NCBI RefSeq assembly: GCF_004362015.1
Contig: NZ_SNWW01000013.1
Span: 30,781-94,780 of the forward strand
DNA length: 64,000 nucleotides
Source: Flavobacterium chryseum
GTDB taxonomy: Bacteria > Bacteroidota > Bacteroidia > Flavobacteriales > Flavobacteriaceae
Direction of reading: 5' to 3'
Shown: one piece after another, positions 15,512 through 23,898 of the stretch
How the letters are laid out: each line of letters opens with the position of its first letter
Position numbering within the stretch: the first letter of the stretch is position 1
The notes under the pieces: model-generated
What the model was told of the DNA's origin: nothing
The model's input: the letters and a program-made list of their open reading frames with translations, nothing else
Database searches by the model: none
Made by a program: the position numbers and the translations under genes

Positions 15512-18500
15512 CTATCTGTTTCTTACACAACGAACACTAACTCCCGCATTAGTATCACCACCATTAGAATAGGAAGGACCACCATAAGTATAAGCTATTG
15601 GCTGTGACATCCCAACATACGCATAGAAACCTTGATTCAACCAATTTCTCCAGTACCCCCAGTAGTATCCGGCAAATGAATTTCCTTCTGCGGTATTCCA
15701 CCATGTTTTAGCTGTGCCCATATAGCTGTTCAAACTAACATACTCTGCATAAGTAGGCAGATGCCAGCCAGTCGGGCACGCTTGCGTAGTTGCTGCGGCG
15801 TAGTTATAGTAATATCCGTTTTCGCCTGCTGCTTGTCCCTGATACGTAGTATAGGTAGGAGTACCCTCTTTAGAGTTCTGCACCATCCAGCAATCCTGAC
15901 CGTACATATGTGTCAGGTAATTATTAGCGCCTATTTGCTGCGCTATAGCCGTACCATTCATACCGCAGCATGCACAGTCTTTTACACTTGCAGTCAGTTT
16001 TACCTGTTTGTCCGTACCGGTCCCGTTAGCATTACTGTTATAAACCGCATAGATATCTACAGTAAGTGCATCTGCTGACGCTTTCCCAAAAGCTGTACCC
16101 TGCACTCCGCCTATAGTACTTAAGCTGTTTTGGTAAACAACCGTTGCCGTAACAGCACCCGATACATTTAGGGCTGCAGGGTTACCATTATTGGTAATCG
16201 TTTTAATAATAGCCCCGCTAAGCGATTCTACATACATAAAACGAACCAAACTAACCGTACCGCTAGGAGTAAAAGTATAGGTCTGTGTATTTGTAGCTGC
16301 TAAACTAAAATCAGCTTTATTAGCCTGACGGGTTGTAAGCAAACCACAATCAGTTGTATTATTACTCTCTGCAATATCAAAACATGTTCTTCCTGACAAC
16401 GTTCCTACCCCTGCCGGTATAGTAGCAGGATTGATAGCTGCCGTAACGGTAAAGACCTCTGAGGTCGCAGTCGGATTACCTGTACAGCCATTGGTTACGA
16501 TACAATATACATAACTTGTTCCGACCACTGCAGGTGTATATATATAAGTAGCTGCTGTAGCGCCGCTTATTGCAGTACCTCCTGTAGTAGAAGCTGTTGT
16601 GTTTTTATACCATTGGTAAGATGGGGTAACACCGCCTGTTACAGATACCGTTTCGGTAACACTTCCGCCTAATGTCACATTTTGAGACAGCGCAGATTGT
16701 GATACCAGAACAGGTGTAGGACATGCACTGCCTAATGTAACAGTAGTAGATATAGCTGCAGATTTACCACAGGAATTCTGTGCCGTTGCTGTAATTACTA
16801 CAGTGTCTGTTCCGCTTGCCGGAAAAGTAACCGTTACACTTGCTCCAGAACCTGTAACAGTAGCACCGTTTGAGGCTGTCCAGGTATACGCAGATGCAGG
16901 ACCAAACTCTATACCGGTTTGTAAAGTAGCGGTTGCGCCAAAGGTAGCAGTCGCCGGTTTGGATATCCAGGAAAGTACCGGAATGCTCGAAACATTTGCC
17001 GAGATTGATTTTGTAGCAAATGTGCTTGTACATCCCGTAGCATTGGTTACACTGGCCGTGTACACCACACCAGGTGTGGTCACCGTTAAGTTCGGGGTCG
17101 TTGCTGCTATTTTTACACCGTCTTTATACCAGGTATAGGTATAAGTTCCGGGTACTGCAGGAACTATTGTTAAATCTGTCGTACCATCGCAAAGTGTTGC
17201 ATTACCTACGATATTTGGCTGTCCTGGAGTATTTCCTTTCGTTATACTTTTGTCTAATGCCACTGCTTCTGCAGGACATTTAGCCCCTGAATTATCAGTA
17301 GCAATCATACGAAGCGACATGGTAGTCTGATTGCTTGGTACAATAAATGGATTTGTTGTAATAACATCATTGCCATTGTACCAGGTATAGGTAACAGCCG
17401 CATTTTTATTGGCTACGCTTAAATCTAAAGAACCGCCTTCACAAAATGAAGTAAAGCTGTTTAATGGCAGGCCATTTACCAGTACATCTGCCTGAACAAT
17501 ACTTATCTGGCCTGTGGCAGTGCTTTTTGTTACCATAAGACTGTTAGAAGGCTTAGAATAACAGCTTCCGTCTTTTACTGCTGCAAACCATTCGCCAACA
17601 CTGCTGTCCCCGCTAATGATATAAGAGGCTCCGGACCCTTTTTCTACTCCATTTTGAAACCAGGCAATAGTACCTGTACTTCCTGTTGCAGAAAGCGTAA
17701 CGGAATTGGTACCGCAAAGCACCCCGTTATTAGAAGCCAATGCAGTTAGGTTAACTGCCGTTGCAGTACCTGATTCTGTAATAACACGCTCGTTTGCCGC
17801 ATTGGTATTACAGCCGACAGCCCCCATCGAAATGTTGTATTTTCCTTTTTGGGTTGCAACATAATACGAAACGCCACGCGCTACCTCGATTCCGTTACGC
17901 GTCCAGATCAACTGATTAAGATTTGCTGTATTGGCAGGAACAGATAAATAAACCGCTCCGCCGCTGCACAATGTTAAAGCAGCACTTGAAGGTGTAATAC
18001 TTGGTACCGTATAAGGTATTGTAGCACAATCGATCCCATTTTGTGAGAATAAAAACTCTTTGTACAAACTGGTACAGGTGCTTGTAACGCGCACCAATAC
18101 GGTACGTGTGTTTATGGAATTATTTGTTCCAAAAGCAATTTTAAAAGTACCGTTAGTGTTATCCAAATCAGTCAGCGTGGCATAATCACCTCCTGCAACT
18201 ATCGCGATATTAAACGGCCCGTTGGGACAGTCCACATCCTCAATTGTAAAGGTCTGGTCACAGCCTGTTCCGTCTGCTGCAACATTAACACATGGCTGCG
18301 GGCTAATGGTGGTTTGGGAGGTACCCTCGCACAAACTTACCCAGCGTGTCTTGTTCCAATATTCAACGCAGCCGGTAGTTTTATTATAAATCGTTAATCC
18401 TTCTCCTTTATCGTTGCCTTGTACTGCAAATGCATTACGCTCTGCGGTAGTCATTTGAGGTAATCGAAGTCCGCCTTTGTTAAGCAGCTCTAATACTGAG

Positions 18501-18607
18501 AAAGGCTCAGGGGCTTTTTTTCCACCAATGGTCATCTGGGCCTCGGTGTTTATCGAAAATAATATGGCCAGAACCACGAGCCACATACTAAATAGATTTT
18601 TCTTCAT
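15512..18607 (-). CDS. Large secreted protein with Ig-like repeats and C-terminal FISUMP domain
   Basis: 1031 residues with a signal peptide (cut after NTEA, about residue 23). Just after it comes GGLRLPQMTTAERNAF and a YNKTTGCVEYWN motif, a module often found at the start of Bacteroidota surface proteins. Residues about 200-720 hold at least five Ig/PKD-like repeats with W-containing strands (IWTRNGIEV, AWFQNGVEKG, TYTWYNGND, TYTWYKDGV, SYQWYKNTT). The last 170 residues form the Fibrobacter succinogenes major paralogous (FISUMP) domain, with YGQDCWMVQN, TGWHLPTYAEY and the terminal VSVRCVRNR. Paired Cys suggest disulfides. No type IX sorting domain is seen. The gene is visibly richer in G and C than its neighbours. 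An adhesive or cell-surface role is likely; the ligand is unknown. Confidence 0.85.
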   Translation of the reverse strand: MKKNLFSMWLVVLAILFSINTEAQMTIGGKKAPEPFSVLELLNKGGLRLPQMTTAERNAFAVQGNDKGEGLTIYNKTTGCVEYWNKTRWVSLCEGTSQTTISPQPCVNVAADGTGCDQTFTIEDVDCPNGPFNIAIVAGGDYATLTDLDNTNGTFKIAFGTNNSINTRTVLVRVTSTCTSLYKEFLFSQNGIDCATIPYTVPSITPSSAALTLCSGGAVYLSVPANTANLNQLIWTRNGIEVARGVSYYVATQKGKYNISMGAVGCNTNAANERVITESGTATAVNLTALASNNGVLCGTNSVTLSATGSTGTIAWFQNGVEKGSGASYIISGDSSVGEWFAAVKDGSCYSKPSNSLMVTKSTATGQISIVQADVLVNGLPLNSFTSFCEGGSLDLSVANKNAAVTYTWYNGNDVITTNPFIVPSNQTTMSLRMIATDNSGAKCPAEAVALDKSITKGNTPGQPNIVGNATLCDGTTDLTIVPAVPGTYTYTWYKDGVKIAATTPNLTVTTPGVVYTASVTNATGCTSTFATKSISANVSSIPVLSWISKPATATFGATATLQTGIEFGPASAYTWTASNGATVTGSGASVTVTFPASGTDTVVITATAQNSCGKSAAISTTVTLGSACPTPVLVSQSALSQNVTLGGSVTETVSVTGGVTPSYQWYKNTTASTTGGTAISGATAATYIYTPAVVGTSYVYCIVTNGCTGNPTATSEVFTVTAAINPATIPAGVGTLSGRTCFDIAESNNTTDCGLLTTRQANKADFSLAATNTQTYTFTPSGTVSLVRFMYVESLSGAIIKTITNNGNPAALNVSGAVTATVVYQNSLSTIGGVQGTAFGKASADALTVDIYAVYNSNANGTGTDKQVKLTASVKDCACCGMNGTAIAQQIGANNYLTHMYGQDCWMVQNSKEGTPTYTTYQGQAAGENGYYYNYAAATTQACPTGWHLPTYAEYVSLNSYMGTAKTWWNTAEGNSFAGYYWGYWRNWLNQGFYAYVGMSQPIAYTYGGPSYSNGGDTNAGVSVRCVRNR

Positions 18608-18912
18608 TATTTAATTTGTTAAATTATTAAATGCTACACCTTTCAATCCCTACTCAAAGAGTAAGACACTGAAAGACATAGCTATAAATACCCTTATGGA
18701 TACTCGTCTGATTTTGTGGTATTTTATGGTAAAATAATAAAGCGCTATTGATTGCCAATAGGCTTTTAAAGGTAAAAATGAAGCTTCTTAGACATTCAAT
18801 AGAGAAGATAAAAAGAAAGTGTAACTATTGTTTAAGATCGAAGTCTAGGCTTCTAATCTAGATGTAGTGGTATTTATTGTGTGTGTGTTTCCAATAATTA
18901 ATTCTTTTTGAA
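18608..18912. other. 305-base intergenic region
   Basis: It lies upstream of the FISUMP gene and downstream of the 70-residue gene, both on the minus strand. I see no gene, strong hairpin or convincing TTG-N19-TAnnTTTG pair. The FISUMP promoter is presumably here. Confidence 0.5.
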
Positions 18913-19125
18913 TCAGAGTGTTTTTTGAATCAAGTTCAACACAATGTCTTTGGACGCTTTTTCCATTTTTATATAATCTTTTTTTATATTATCCGGTTTA
19001 ACTCCCTTAACTGCACCAGCGATACTCTGGCGAATGTAGTATTTTGACACACCATATTTCAAAAATAGTGCTTCCAGAATATTGGAGTCGTAGGACTTAT
19101 AGATTTTTGTCTTACTTTTGCTCAT
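18913..19125 (-). CDS. Small conserved-looking basic protein, unknown function
   Basis: A 70-residue basic protein starting MSKSKTKIYKSYDSNIL. A central ALFLKYGVSKYYIRQSI segment reads like a helix-turn-helix recognition region, and the end is rich in Lys. It is divergent from the XRE-like gene at 19209 with an 84-base shared upstream region. I do not recognise the family by name. The arrangement resembles a small phage-like regulatory switch, but this is inference. Confidence 0.55.
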   Translation of the reverse strand: MSKSKTKIYKSYDSNILEALFLKYGVSKYYIRQSIAGAVKGVKPDNIKKDYIKMEKASKDIVLNLIQKTL

Positions 19126-19208
19126 TACCTATTTTGTCTTAAATTTAAAACAAAGATGGTGATAATTTTCAACAAAAAAAACAAATTAAGGGATAATTTC
19201 CTACTTTA

Positions 19209-19592
19209 ATGAATACCATTTTAAAAAATATTAAGCATATAGCTGATAATGAGGGTGTTTCTATAACAAAACTAGAACAAATAATTGGCGCTAGCAAGGG
19301 TGTTTTGTCCCGTGCAATGGCGAATAATAGCGACATTCAGGCCAAATGGGTATTGAAAGTCGTTGAAAATTATCCCAAATATAGTTGTGATTGGCTTTTA
19401 AAAAGCAAAGGATTGATGATTAAGGATGAGAGTGTTGAGAATATTCAACCTCAAATAAAAGATCAGGAAAGCGAATTAACCTATAAAACACTTGCAGAAT
19501 CCCGAAAAGAAACAATAGAAAGCCTGCAGAAGATAGTTTTTCATTTAGAGAAACAGATTACTTTATATGAAAATCAACAAAACAATATGTAG
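19209..19592 (+). CDS. Helix-turn-helix (phage repressor-like) protein
   Basis: 127 residues. The N-terminal half has an XRE-type fold: IADNEGVSITKLEQIIGASKGVLSRAMANNS, in which VSITKLEQIIG and SKGVLSRAM are the two HTH helices. WVLKVVENYPKYSCDWLLKSKG follows, a tail seen in Bacteroidetes CI-like repressors. The C-terminal 50 residues form a charged coiled coil (LAESRKETIESLQKIV), probably for dimerisation. It probably binds DNA in the divergent region shared with the 70-residue gene. Whether it controls the FISUMP gene cannot be seen. Confidence 0.8.
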   Translation: MNTILKNIKHIADNEGVSITKLEQIIGASKGVLSRAMANNSDIQAKWVLKVVENYPKYSCDWLLKSKGLMIKDESVENIQPQIKDQESELTYKTLAESRKETIESLQKIVFHLEKQITLYENQQNNM

Positions 19593-19749
19593 ATCTAAAA
19601 TAAATTTTCTGTTTCTTAAAAAAAATATCAACTATTTTTTAAATTTAAAACAATCATAACTACGCATTAATATACTATTCTAAATTACGATCCTTTCCCG
19701 AAATTTCGGCACGGGGAAAATCTCAAATTCTAAAAGAGTTGGGTTTTTT

Positions 19750-19784
19750 ACCTCAAAGTGTGTAATTTCGACGGAGGAGAAATC
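19750..19784 (+). repeat. 35-bp direct repeat, right copy
   Basis: Identical to 15115-15149. It follows a diverged copy of the terminator sequence (AAATCTCAAATTC...GAGTTGGGTTTTTT) at about 19713-19749, as the left copy does. Confidence 0.9.
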
Positions 19785-19844
19785 ACATCCAGAAAGTAAC
19801 GAGCCGTAAATGCATTATGTGATTTCTCCTCCGTCGAAATGACA
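19761..19844. repeat. REP-like palindromic element, copy C
   Basis: Arms TGTAATTTCGACGGAGGAGA and TCTCCTCCGTCGAAATGACA pair almost perfectly. The loop (ATCCAGAAAGTAACGAGCCG, then TAAATGCATTATGT) resembles that of copy D at 34167-34250, not those of A and B. It sits just after the alpha/beta hydrolase gene. Confidence 0.85.
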
Positions 19845-19859
19845 GAAAATGGGTTTATT

Positions 19860-20519
19860 TTATTCCTCCAATATTATAGATGGCAAATTCTCATTTAGCC
19901 ATTTGTATTTATTGAGAATCATAACATGTGTTCCTCCCTTTACTATAATACAGCTCTTAATGTATTTTATCGGAAAAACATCGTCCTGATCACCGTGAAT
20001 ATGAACTACTTTTTCATCAATTTCAGTTCTGTCCCAACGTATTACAGATTCTACCGCCCATTGCAGATAGTGTATATCGCGAACTGATAAGAATTTTTCA
20101 TACAACTTAATTCGTTTATTGATTCTTTCCCCAAAAGAATATTTCGCCAGACTTTCGATATTCAAAAGAATCTTCATCGGAATCAATTTGTATGCTTGTG
20201 TTTTCTTTCCTATTCTCATTCTTCTGGGAAACTCAACAGAACTTCGAACGCTTGAAATTATGATAATTTTACGGGCATTAATATGTTTTGCGATTTCCTG
20301 AACCAGAATTCCGCCAAAGGAAACTCCTATCAAAACCGGATTTGGATGTTTTATTTTCTTAGCAATGCGAATGGAATAATCCGTGAGAGATTCTTTTATT
20401 GTTGGAATTTCCCATTCTAAGAAATACATTTCAAAAACAGCTTCGTCTAAATTGATTCTTTCAAAAATGGCTGAACTTGCAGCTAAACCAGGCATGAAAT
20501 ATACAGGAATTTTACTCAT
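19860..20519 (-). CDS. Alpha/beta hydrolase
   Basis: 219 residues with the alpha/beta hydrolase triad visible: nucleophile Ser67 in GVSFG, the acid in HGDQDDVFP near residue 176, and the base in GGTHVMILNKY near residue 198. The N-terminal VYFMPGLAASSAIFERI resembles the oxyanion-hole strand. It is shorter than many lipases and lacks a signal peptide, so it is probably cytoplasmic. Substrate is unknown. It is monocistronic, with its end against REP copy C. Confidence 0.82.
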   Translation of the reverse strand: MSKIPVYFMPGLAASSAIFERINLDEAVFEMYFLEWEIPTIKESLTDYSIRIAKKIKHPNPVLIGVSFGGILVQEIAKHINARKIIIISSVRSSVEFPRRMRIGKKTQAYKLIPMKILLNIESLAKYSFGERINKRIKLYEKFLSVRDIHYLQWAVESVIRWDRTEIDEKVVHIHGDQDDVFPIKYIKSCIIVKGGTHVMILNKYKWLNENLPSIILEE

Positions 20520-20680
20520 TCGGAAGAAAGGATTATAGTTATGTTTTTTAAGCTAAAATTACTTTTTTTATTAAGATACAATACAAATCATATGCCTAAT
20601 ATTACATTAAAAAACAAAAGTAAGAACACACTTTCATTCTGGCGCAATAAAAAATAATTTTATATTGAAAATCAAATGAT

Positions 20681-20688
20681 TACCTTTG
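20681..20688 (+). promoter_or_regulatory. -7 box for the small GNAT gene
   Basis: TACCTTTG fits TAnnTTTG. It implies a leader of about 90 bases before the ATG at 20785. No TTG lies at the expected upstream spacing. Confidence 0.45.
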
Positions 20689-20784
20689 TAGTCACAATAA
20701 CCATTATGTAGATATCTTTTAGAAGGTCTTTACAATATTATTGCACGTTCTTTTTCTATTATTTTTTAATCCACCCCCCAAAAC

Positions 20785-21096
20785 ATGACAAATATGGAAC
20801 CTATTGAAACTATGGAAATCAAAGACAACACCTTTGCAAGACAGTTTGAAACCATAGTCCCTGAAGGATTACTTTCTATAGAATATTCTTTTCAGGAAAA
20901 GAAAATTTTTCTAACCAAAATTAATACACCTGAAGGATTTGCAAATCAGGATATGATTGATGCTTTACTTAAAAACATCATGAAACTTATCATTGAGAAG
21001 AAATTCAAACTGATGCCAATTCATCCGAAAATTGTATTATTTATCAAAAAAAATCCAAAATACAAAGAATTGCTTCCTCCCGGAATCAGGATTTAA
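20785..21096 (+). CDS. Small GNAT-fold (YjdJ/Acetyltransf_CG-type) protein
   Basis: 103 residues. FARQFETIVPEGLLSIEYSF and KIFLTKINTPEGF, followed by MIDALLKNIMKLIIEKKFKLMPIHPKIVLFIKKNP, follow the pattern of the short acetyltransferase-related family (PF14542 type), whose members have about 95 residues. IHPKIVLFIKKNPKYKELL is the typical end, with acceptor-site residues unclear. An in-frame ATG at 20794 is an alternative start. The substrate is unknown. It converges on the transporter gene, leaving 3 bases between stops. Confidence 0.75.
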   Translation: MTNMEPIETMEIKDNTFARQFETIVPEGLLSIEYSFQEKKIFLTKINTPEGFANQDMIDALLKNIMKLIIEKKFKLMPIHPKIVLFIKKNPKYKELLPPGIRI

Positions 21097-21099
21097 ATT

Positions 21100-22530
21100 T
21101 TAAAAATCACCAATAAGTCTTAGCCAAAGTCCACCGATTACCATGTAAATAAATAACATTATTAATCCGGTGATTAAGCCTTTGACCCACCAGCTTTTTA
21201 AATCTACATAGCCGCTCCCAAAGTAAACGGGTGCCGGACCATGACCATAATGCGTTAAAGTTCCGTAAATTGAACCTATAAAACCAAGCATAAAAGCTAA
21301 AAGCAATCCCGGAATTCCAAGGGAAACTCCTACGCCCAACAATGCTGCATACATAGCAGCGACGTGAGCCGTTGCACTCGCAAAAAGATAATGGCTAAAA
21401 AAGTATACTAATATTATTATCGGAAAAGCCATTTGCCAGCTTAATCCGCCAATTTCTGCTTTTACGACATTACTAAACCAGCCTATAAAACCCAATTCAT
21501 TGAGCGAACTCGCCATCATTACCAAAACGGCGAACCAGACAATGGTGTCCCACGCTCCCTTTTCGGCTTTTACATCGTCCCAGGTTAAAACTGATGTTAG
21601 TAACAAAACTACCAAACCTATAAATGCCGTTGTTGTTGCATCTATAGAAAACAAATCGCCTGTCATCCATAGAAATAATAAAATAAAGAAAGTCAATAGC
21701 ATCAGCCATTCGTTACGGGTTATTGGTCCCATTTCTTTCAGTTTTTGAGAAGCTATTTCCGGGGCATCTCCGGTTTTTTTAAGTTCGGGCGGATAAATTT
21801 TATACAACACCAACGGAATCACAAAAAATGAAACCAATCCGGGAACTATTGCCGCCGCCGCCCAGGACATCCAGGTAATTTTAATTCCTAAATTCAGAGC
21901 AAATTTTTGGCACATTGGGTTACTTGCCGTTCCGGTTAAAAACATTGAGGAAGCGATTAAGTTCGCATTGTAACTGCTTAGCGTTAAATAAGATCCCAAT
22001 TTCCGATGCGTTTCGGGCTGATCCGGCATTGAACCAAAACTCATTGCCATCGATTTCATTATCGGATAAATAATTCCTCCTCCCCTTGCGGTATTACTTG
22101 GTACAGCGGGAGCCAAAACCAAATCTGCCAAACCTAAACCGTAAGCCAAACCCAGAGAGCTTTTTCCGAATATTTTTATGAATAAAAAAGCAATCCTGTT
22201 TCCTAATCCTGTTTTGATAAACCCTCTGGCAATGAAAAATGAAATTCCGATTAACCAAATCACTTTATCTCCAAAGCCTTTCAATGCCAGTGTTATCGAT
22301 TTTCCCGGATCGCCCGGTGACAGCACTTGCGATAAAGCGGTTAGTGCTATTGCAATCATACACATCGTTCCCATTGGAGCTGCTTTGAGAATGATTCCCA
22401 GAATTGTTGCCACAAAAATGGCAAACAAATGCCAGGCTTCAATAACAACTCCATTTGGTGCAGGAATTAACCAAATTGCAATTCCAACAACAAGCGTAAT
22501 AATGGTTTGGGGAATTTTTACTTCTTTCAT
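21100..22530 (-). CDS. DASS family sodium-coupled anion (dicarboxylate) transporter
   Basis: 476 residues with about twelve hydrophobic segments. The two SNT signatures of the divalent anion:Na+ symporter family are present: VPSNTARGGG near residue 147 and LTGTASNPM near residue 200, with a further HYFGHGPAPVY-type loop near the end (THYGHGPAPVYFGSG). The closest recognised group is the 2-oxoglutarate/malate translocator and CitT/YbhI set, so di- or tricarboxylates are likely substrates. It follows a porin gene by 21 bases on the same strand, suggesting an outer-membrane and inner-membrane uptake pair. Confidence 0.92.
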   Translation of the reverse strand: MKEVKIPQTIITLVVGIAIWLIPAPNGVVIEAWHLFAIFVATILGIILKAAPMGTMCMIAIALTALSQVLSPGDPGKSITLALKGFGDKVIWLIGISFFIARGFIKTGLGNRIAFLFIKIFGKSSLGLAYGLGLADLVLAPAVPSNTARGGGIIYPIMKSMAMSFGSMPDQPETHRKLGSYLTLSSYNANLIASSMFLTGTASNPMCQKFALNLGIKITWMSWAAAAIVPGLVSFFVIPLVLYKIYPPELKKTGDAPEIASQKLKEMGPITRNEWLMLLTFFILLFLWMTGDLFSIDATTTAFIGLVVLLLTSVLTWDDVKAEKGAWDTIVWFAVLVMMASSLNELGFIGWFSNVVKAEIGGLSWQMAFPIIILVYFFSHYLFASATAHVAAMYAALLGVGVSLGIPGLLLAFMLGFIGSIYGTLTHYGHGPAPVYFGSGYVDLKSWWVKGLITGLIMLFIYMVIGGLWLRLIGDF

Positions 22531-22551
22531 AACTATGGAGATTAAATTAAA

Positions 22552-23685
22552 CTACAGCCTGCACTGAAATTGTATAATAAATAAGTTATTATCGTAGGTT
22601 GATGTATCCGGAATATTTCGATCGAAATCATCAATTTGCAATCCCATTTCTATTCTTCCCGTGTACGCTTTTCCAAATTCGAGACTAATCATGGGCGTAT
22701 AAGTCTGTCTGACATTGGAATCAACTTTATAATTTGAATCGAATGATTCATAACGACAAGAAAATTCTAAGGCAGTTAATTTTTTATAATTCACTACATA
22801 TCTTAAATTGGGAAGAAAATAAATCCCGCGCATTTGATAATCGTCAACATTGGGAGTTCTGTTCGCAACAGGCAATGAAAAATATAAATTAGAATTCGTT
22901 CCCTGCTTGTATTCAATCTGCAGATCAAAAGTAAATTTGTCTGTCAGTTTAAAATCACTTGTAATATCAGCTCCAAAAGCAAAAACTTTCTCTTTAAAAA
23001 CTTTTCCGATACCACTATTTAAACCCAAATTGATTTTATGTTTTTTTGAAAGTCCAAAAACCAGTCTTGAAGAATATTGTTTGCCGTTATCTTTATCCGT
23101 TTCCTGATTTTTCCCGTTTCCATTTAAAACAGAAAATGCATAATCTACAGGAACTTTACCAATTTCAAACGCTCCGCTTGCAGAAGCTCCTATTTGAAAG
23201 CTCGTCCAGCCATTTTTTCCAAATTCGTAATATTGATTAGAGAAATCAAATGATTTTATAATATCAACCGGAACCAATTCTTCAATACCAAAAGCCGGTC
23301 GAAATTGACCTCCCGTTAAAGCAATATATTTATTGAAGGTGTATTTTGCGTAAGCGTTTTCTAATACTTTCCCTTTAGAATCTGATTTAAAATCGGCAAG
23401 ATTGACCAGAATTACCACTTCTGTGGCTTCACTTAATTTGGTATTTACACCAACACGCATTCGTTTAATATCAAACGAACTTTGGATAGCCTCACCTGTA
23501 GTATGATGGACACCCATAACATCTACATTTTCACCAAAACTTTCTAAGTATCTGGCCTGTAAAAGTCCCTTAAATTGAAACTGAGGATATTTTATGCTAC
23601 TTTCAGAATCCTCAGAAGTTTGAGCATTCATCAAAAATGGTAGAAAGTAGACAAGAGTAATTCCTATAAGTAAAGATTTTTTCAT
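22552..23685 (-). CDS. Porin of the OprP/OprO (phosphate-selective) type
   Basis: 377 residues with a signal peptide cut after LMNAQ (about residue 22). The mature protein begins with YPQFQFKGLLQARYLESFG and continues through FDIKRMRVGVNTKLSE, LVNLADFKSD and ALTGGQFRPAFGIEELVP, the pattern of 16-strand OprP-type barrels. It ends in FIIQFQCRL, close to an aromatic-hydrophobic barrel end but finishing in Leu. It is the first gene of a two-gene unit with the DASS transporter, so it may pass organic acids rather than phosphate. Confidence 0.87.
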   Translation of the reverse strand: MKKSLLIGITLVYFLPFLMNAQTSEDSESSIKYPQFQFKGLLQARYLESFGENVDVMGVHHTTGEAIQSSFDIKRMRVGVNTKLSEATEVVILVNLADFKSDSKGKVLENAYAKYTFNKYIALTGGQFRPAFGIEELVPVDIIKSFDFSNQYYEFGKNGWTSFQIGASASGAFEIGKVPVDYAFSVLNGNGKNQETDKDNGKQYSSRLVFGLSKKHKINLGLNSGIGKVFKEKVFAFGADITSDFKLTDKFTFDLQIEYKQGTNSNLYFSLPVANRTPNVDDYQMRGIYFLPNLRYVVNYKKLTALEFSCRYESFDSNYKVDSNVRQTYTPMISLEFGKAYTGRIEMGLQIDDFDRNIPDTSTYDNNLFIIQFQCRL

Positions 23686-23847
23686 AGCCTGTACAAATAA
23701 AATTAGTTTCCGGAATCAATATCAAAACCAATTTTTACTTTACAGCAAAAAAAGCTAACTGCTTATAAATCAAATATTAAATATAGTGCTAATGTAATAA
23801 AAAAAGAAATACCTTACAAAATAATTGCGTTAAAATTAAATTGAATC

Positions 23848-23880
23848 AAAAAAAGCACAAGAATCAACTTGTGCTTTTCG
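23848..23880. terminator. Intrinsic terminator of the ABC-F gene
   Basis: AAAAAAGCACAAG and CTTGTGCTTTT with a short loop and A/T runs on both sides, 19 bases after the ABC-F stop (minus strand). Confidence 0.87.
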
Positions 23881-23898
23881 TTATATCTGAACTGAAAA

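Noticed and set aside
15761..16078. Plus-strand 105-codon frame, with other frames at 16803-17283
   Set aside because: All lie antisense within the FISUMP gene, whose protein has clear domains. They are shadows.
15115..19784. Insertion sequence or composite transposon between the 35-bp repeats
   Set aside because: No transposase gene or terminal inverted repeats of an IS were seen. Only the direct repeats support an insertion.
22178..22567. Plus-strand 129-codon frame
   Set aside because: Antisense to the transporter N-terminus, whose SNT motifs and membrane pattern are clear.
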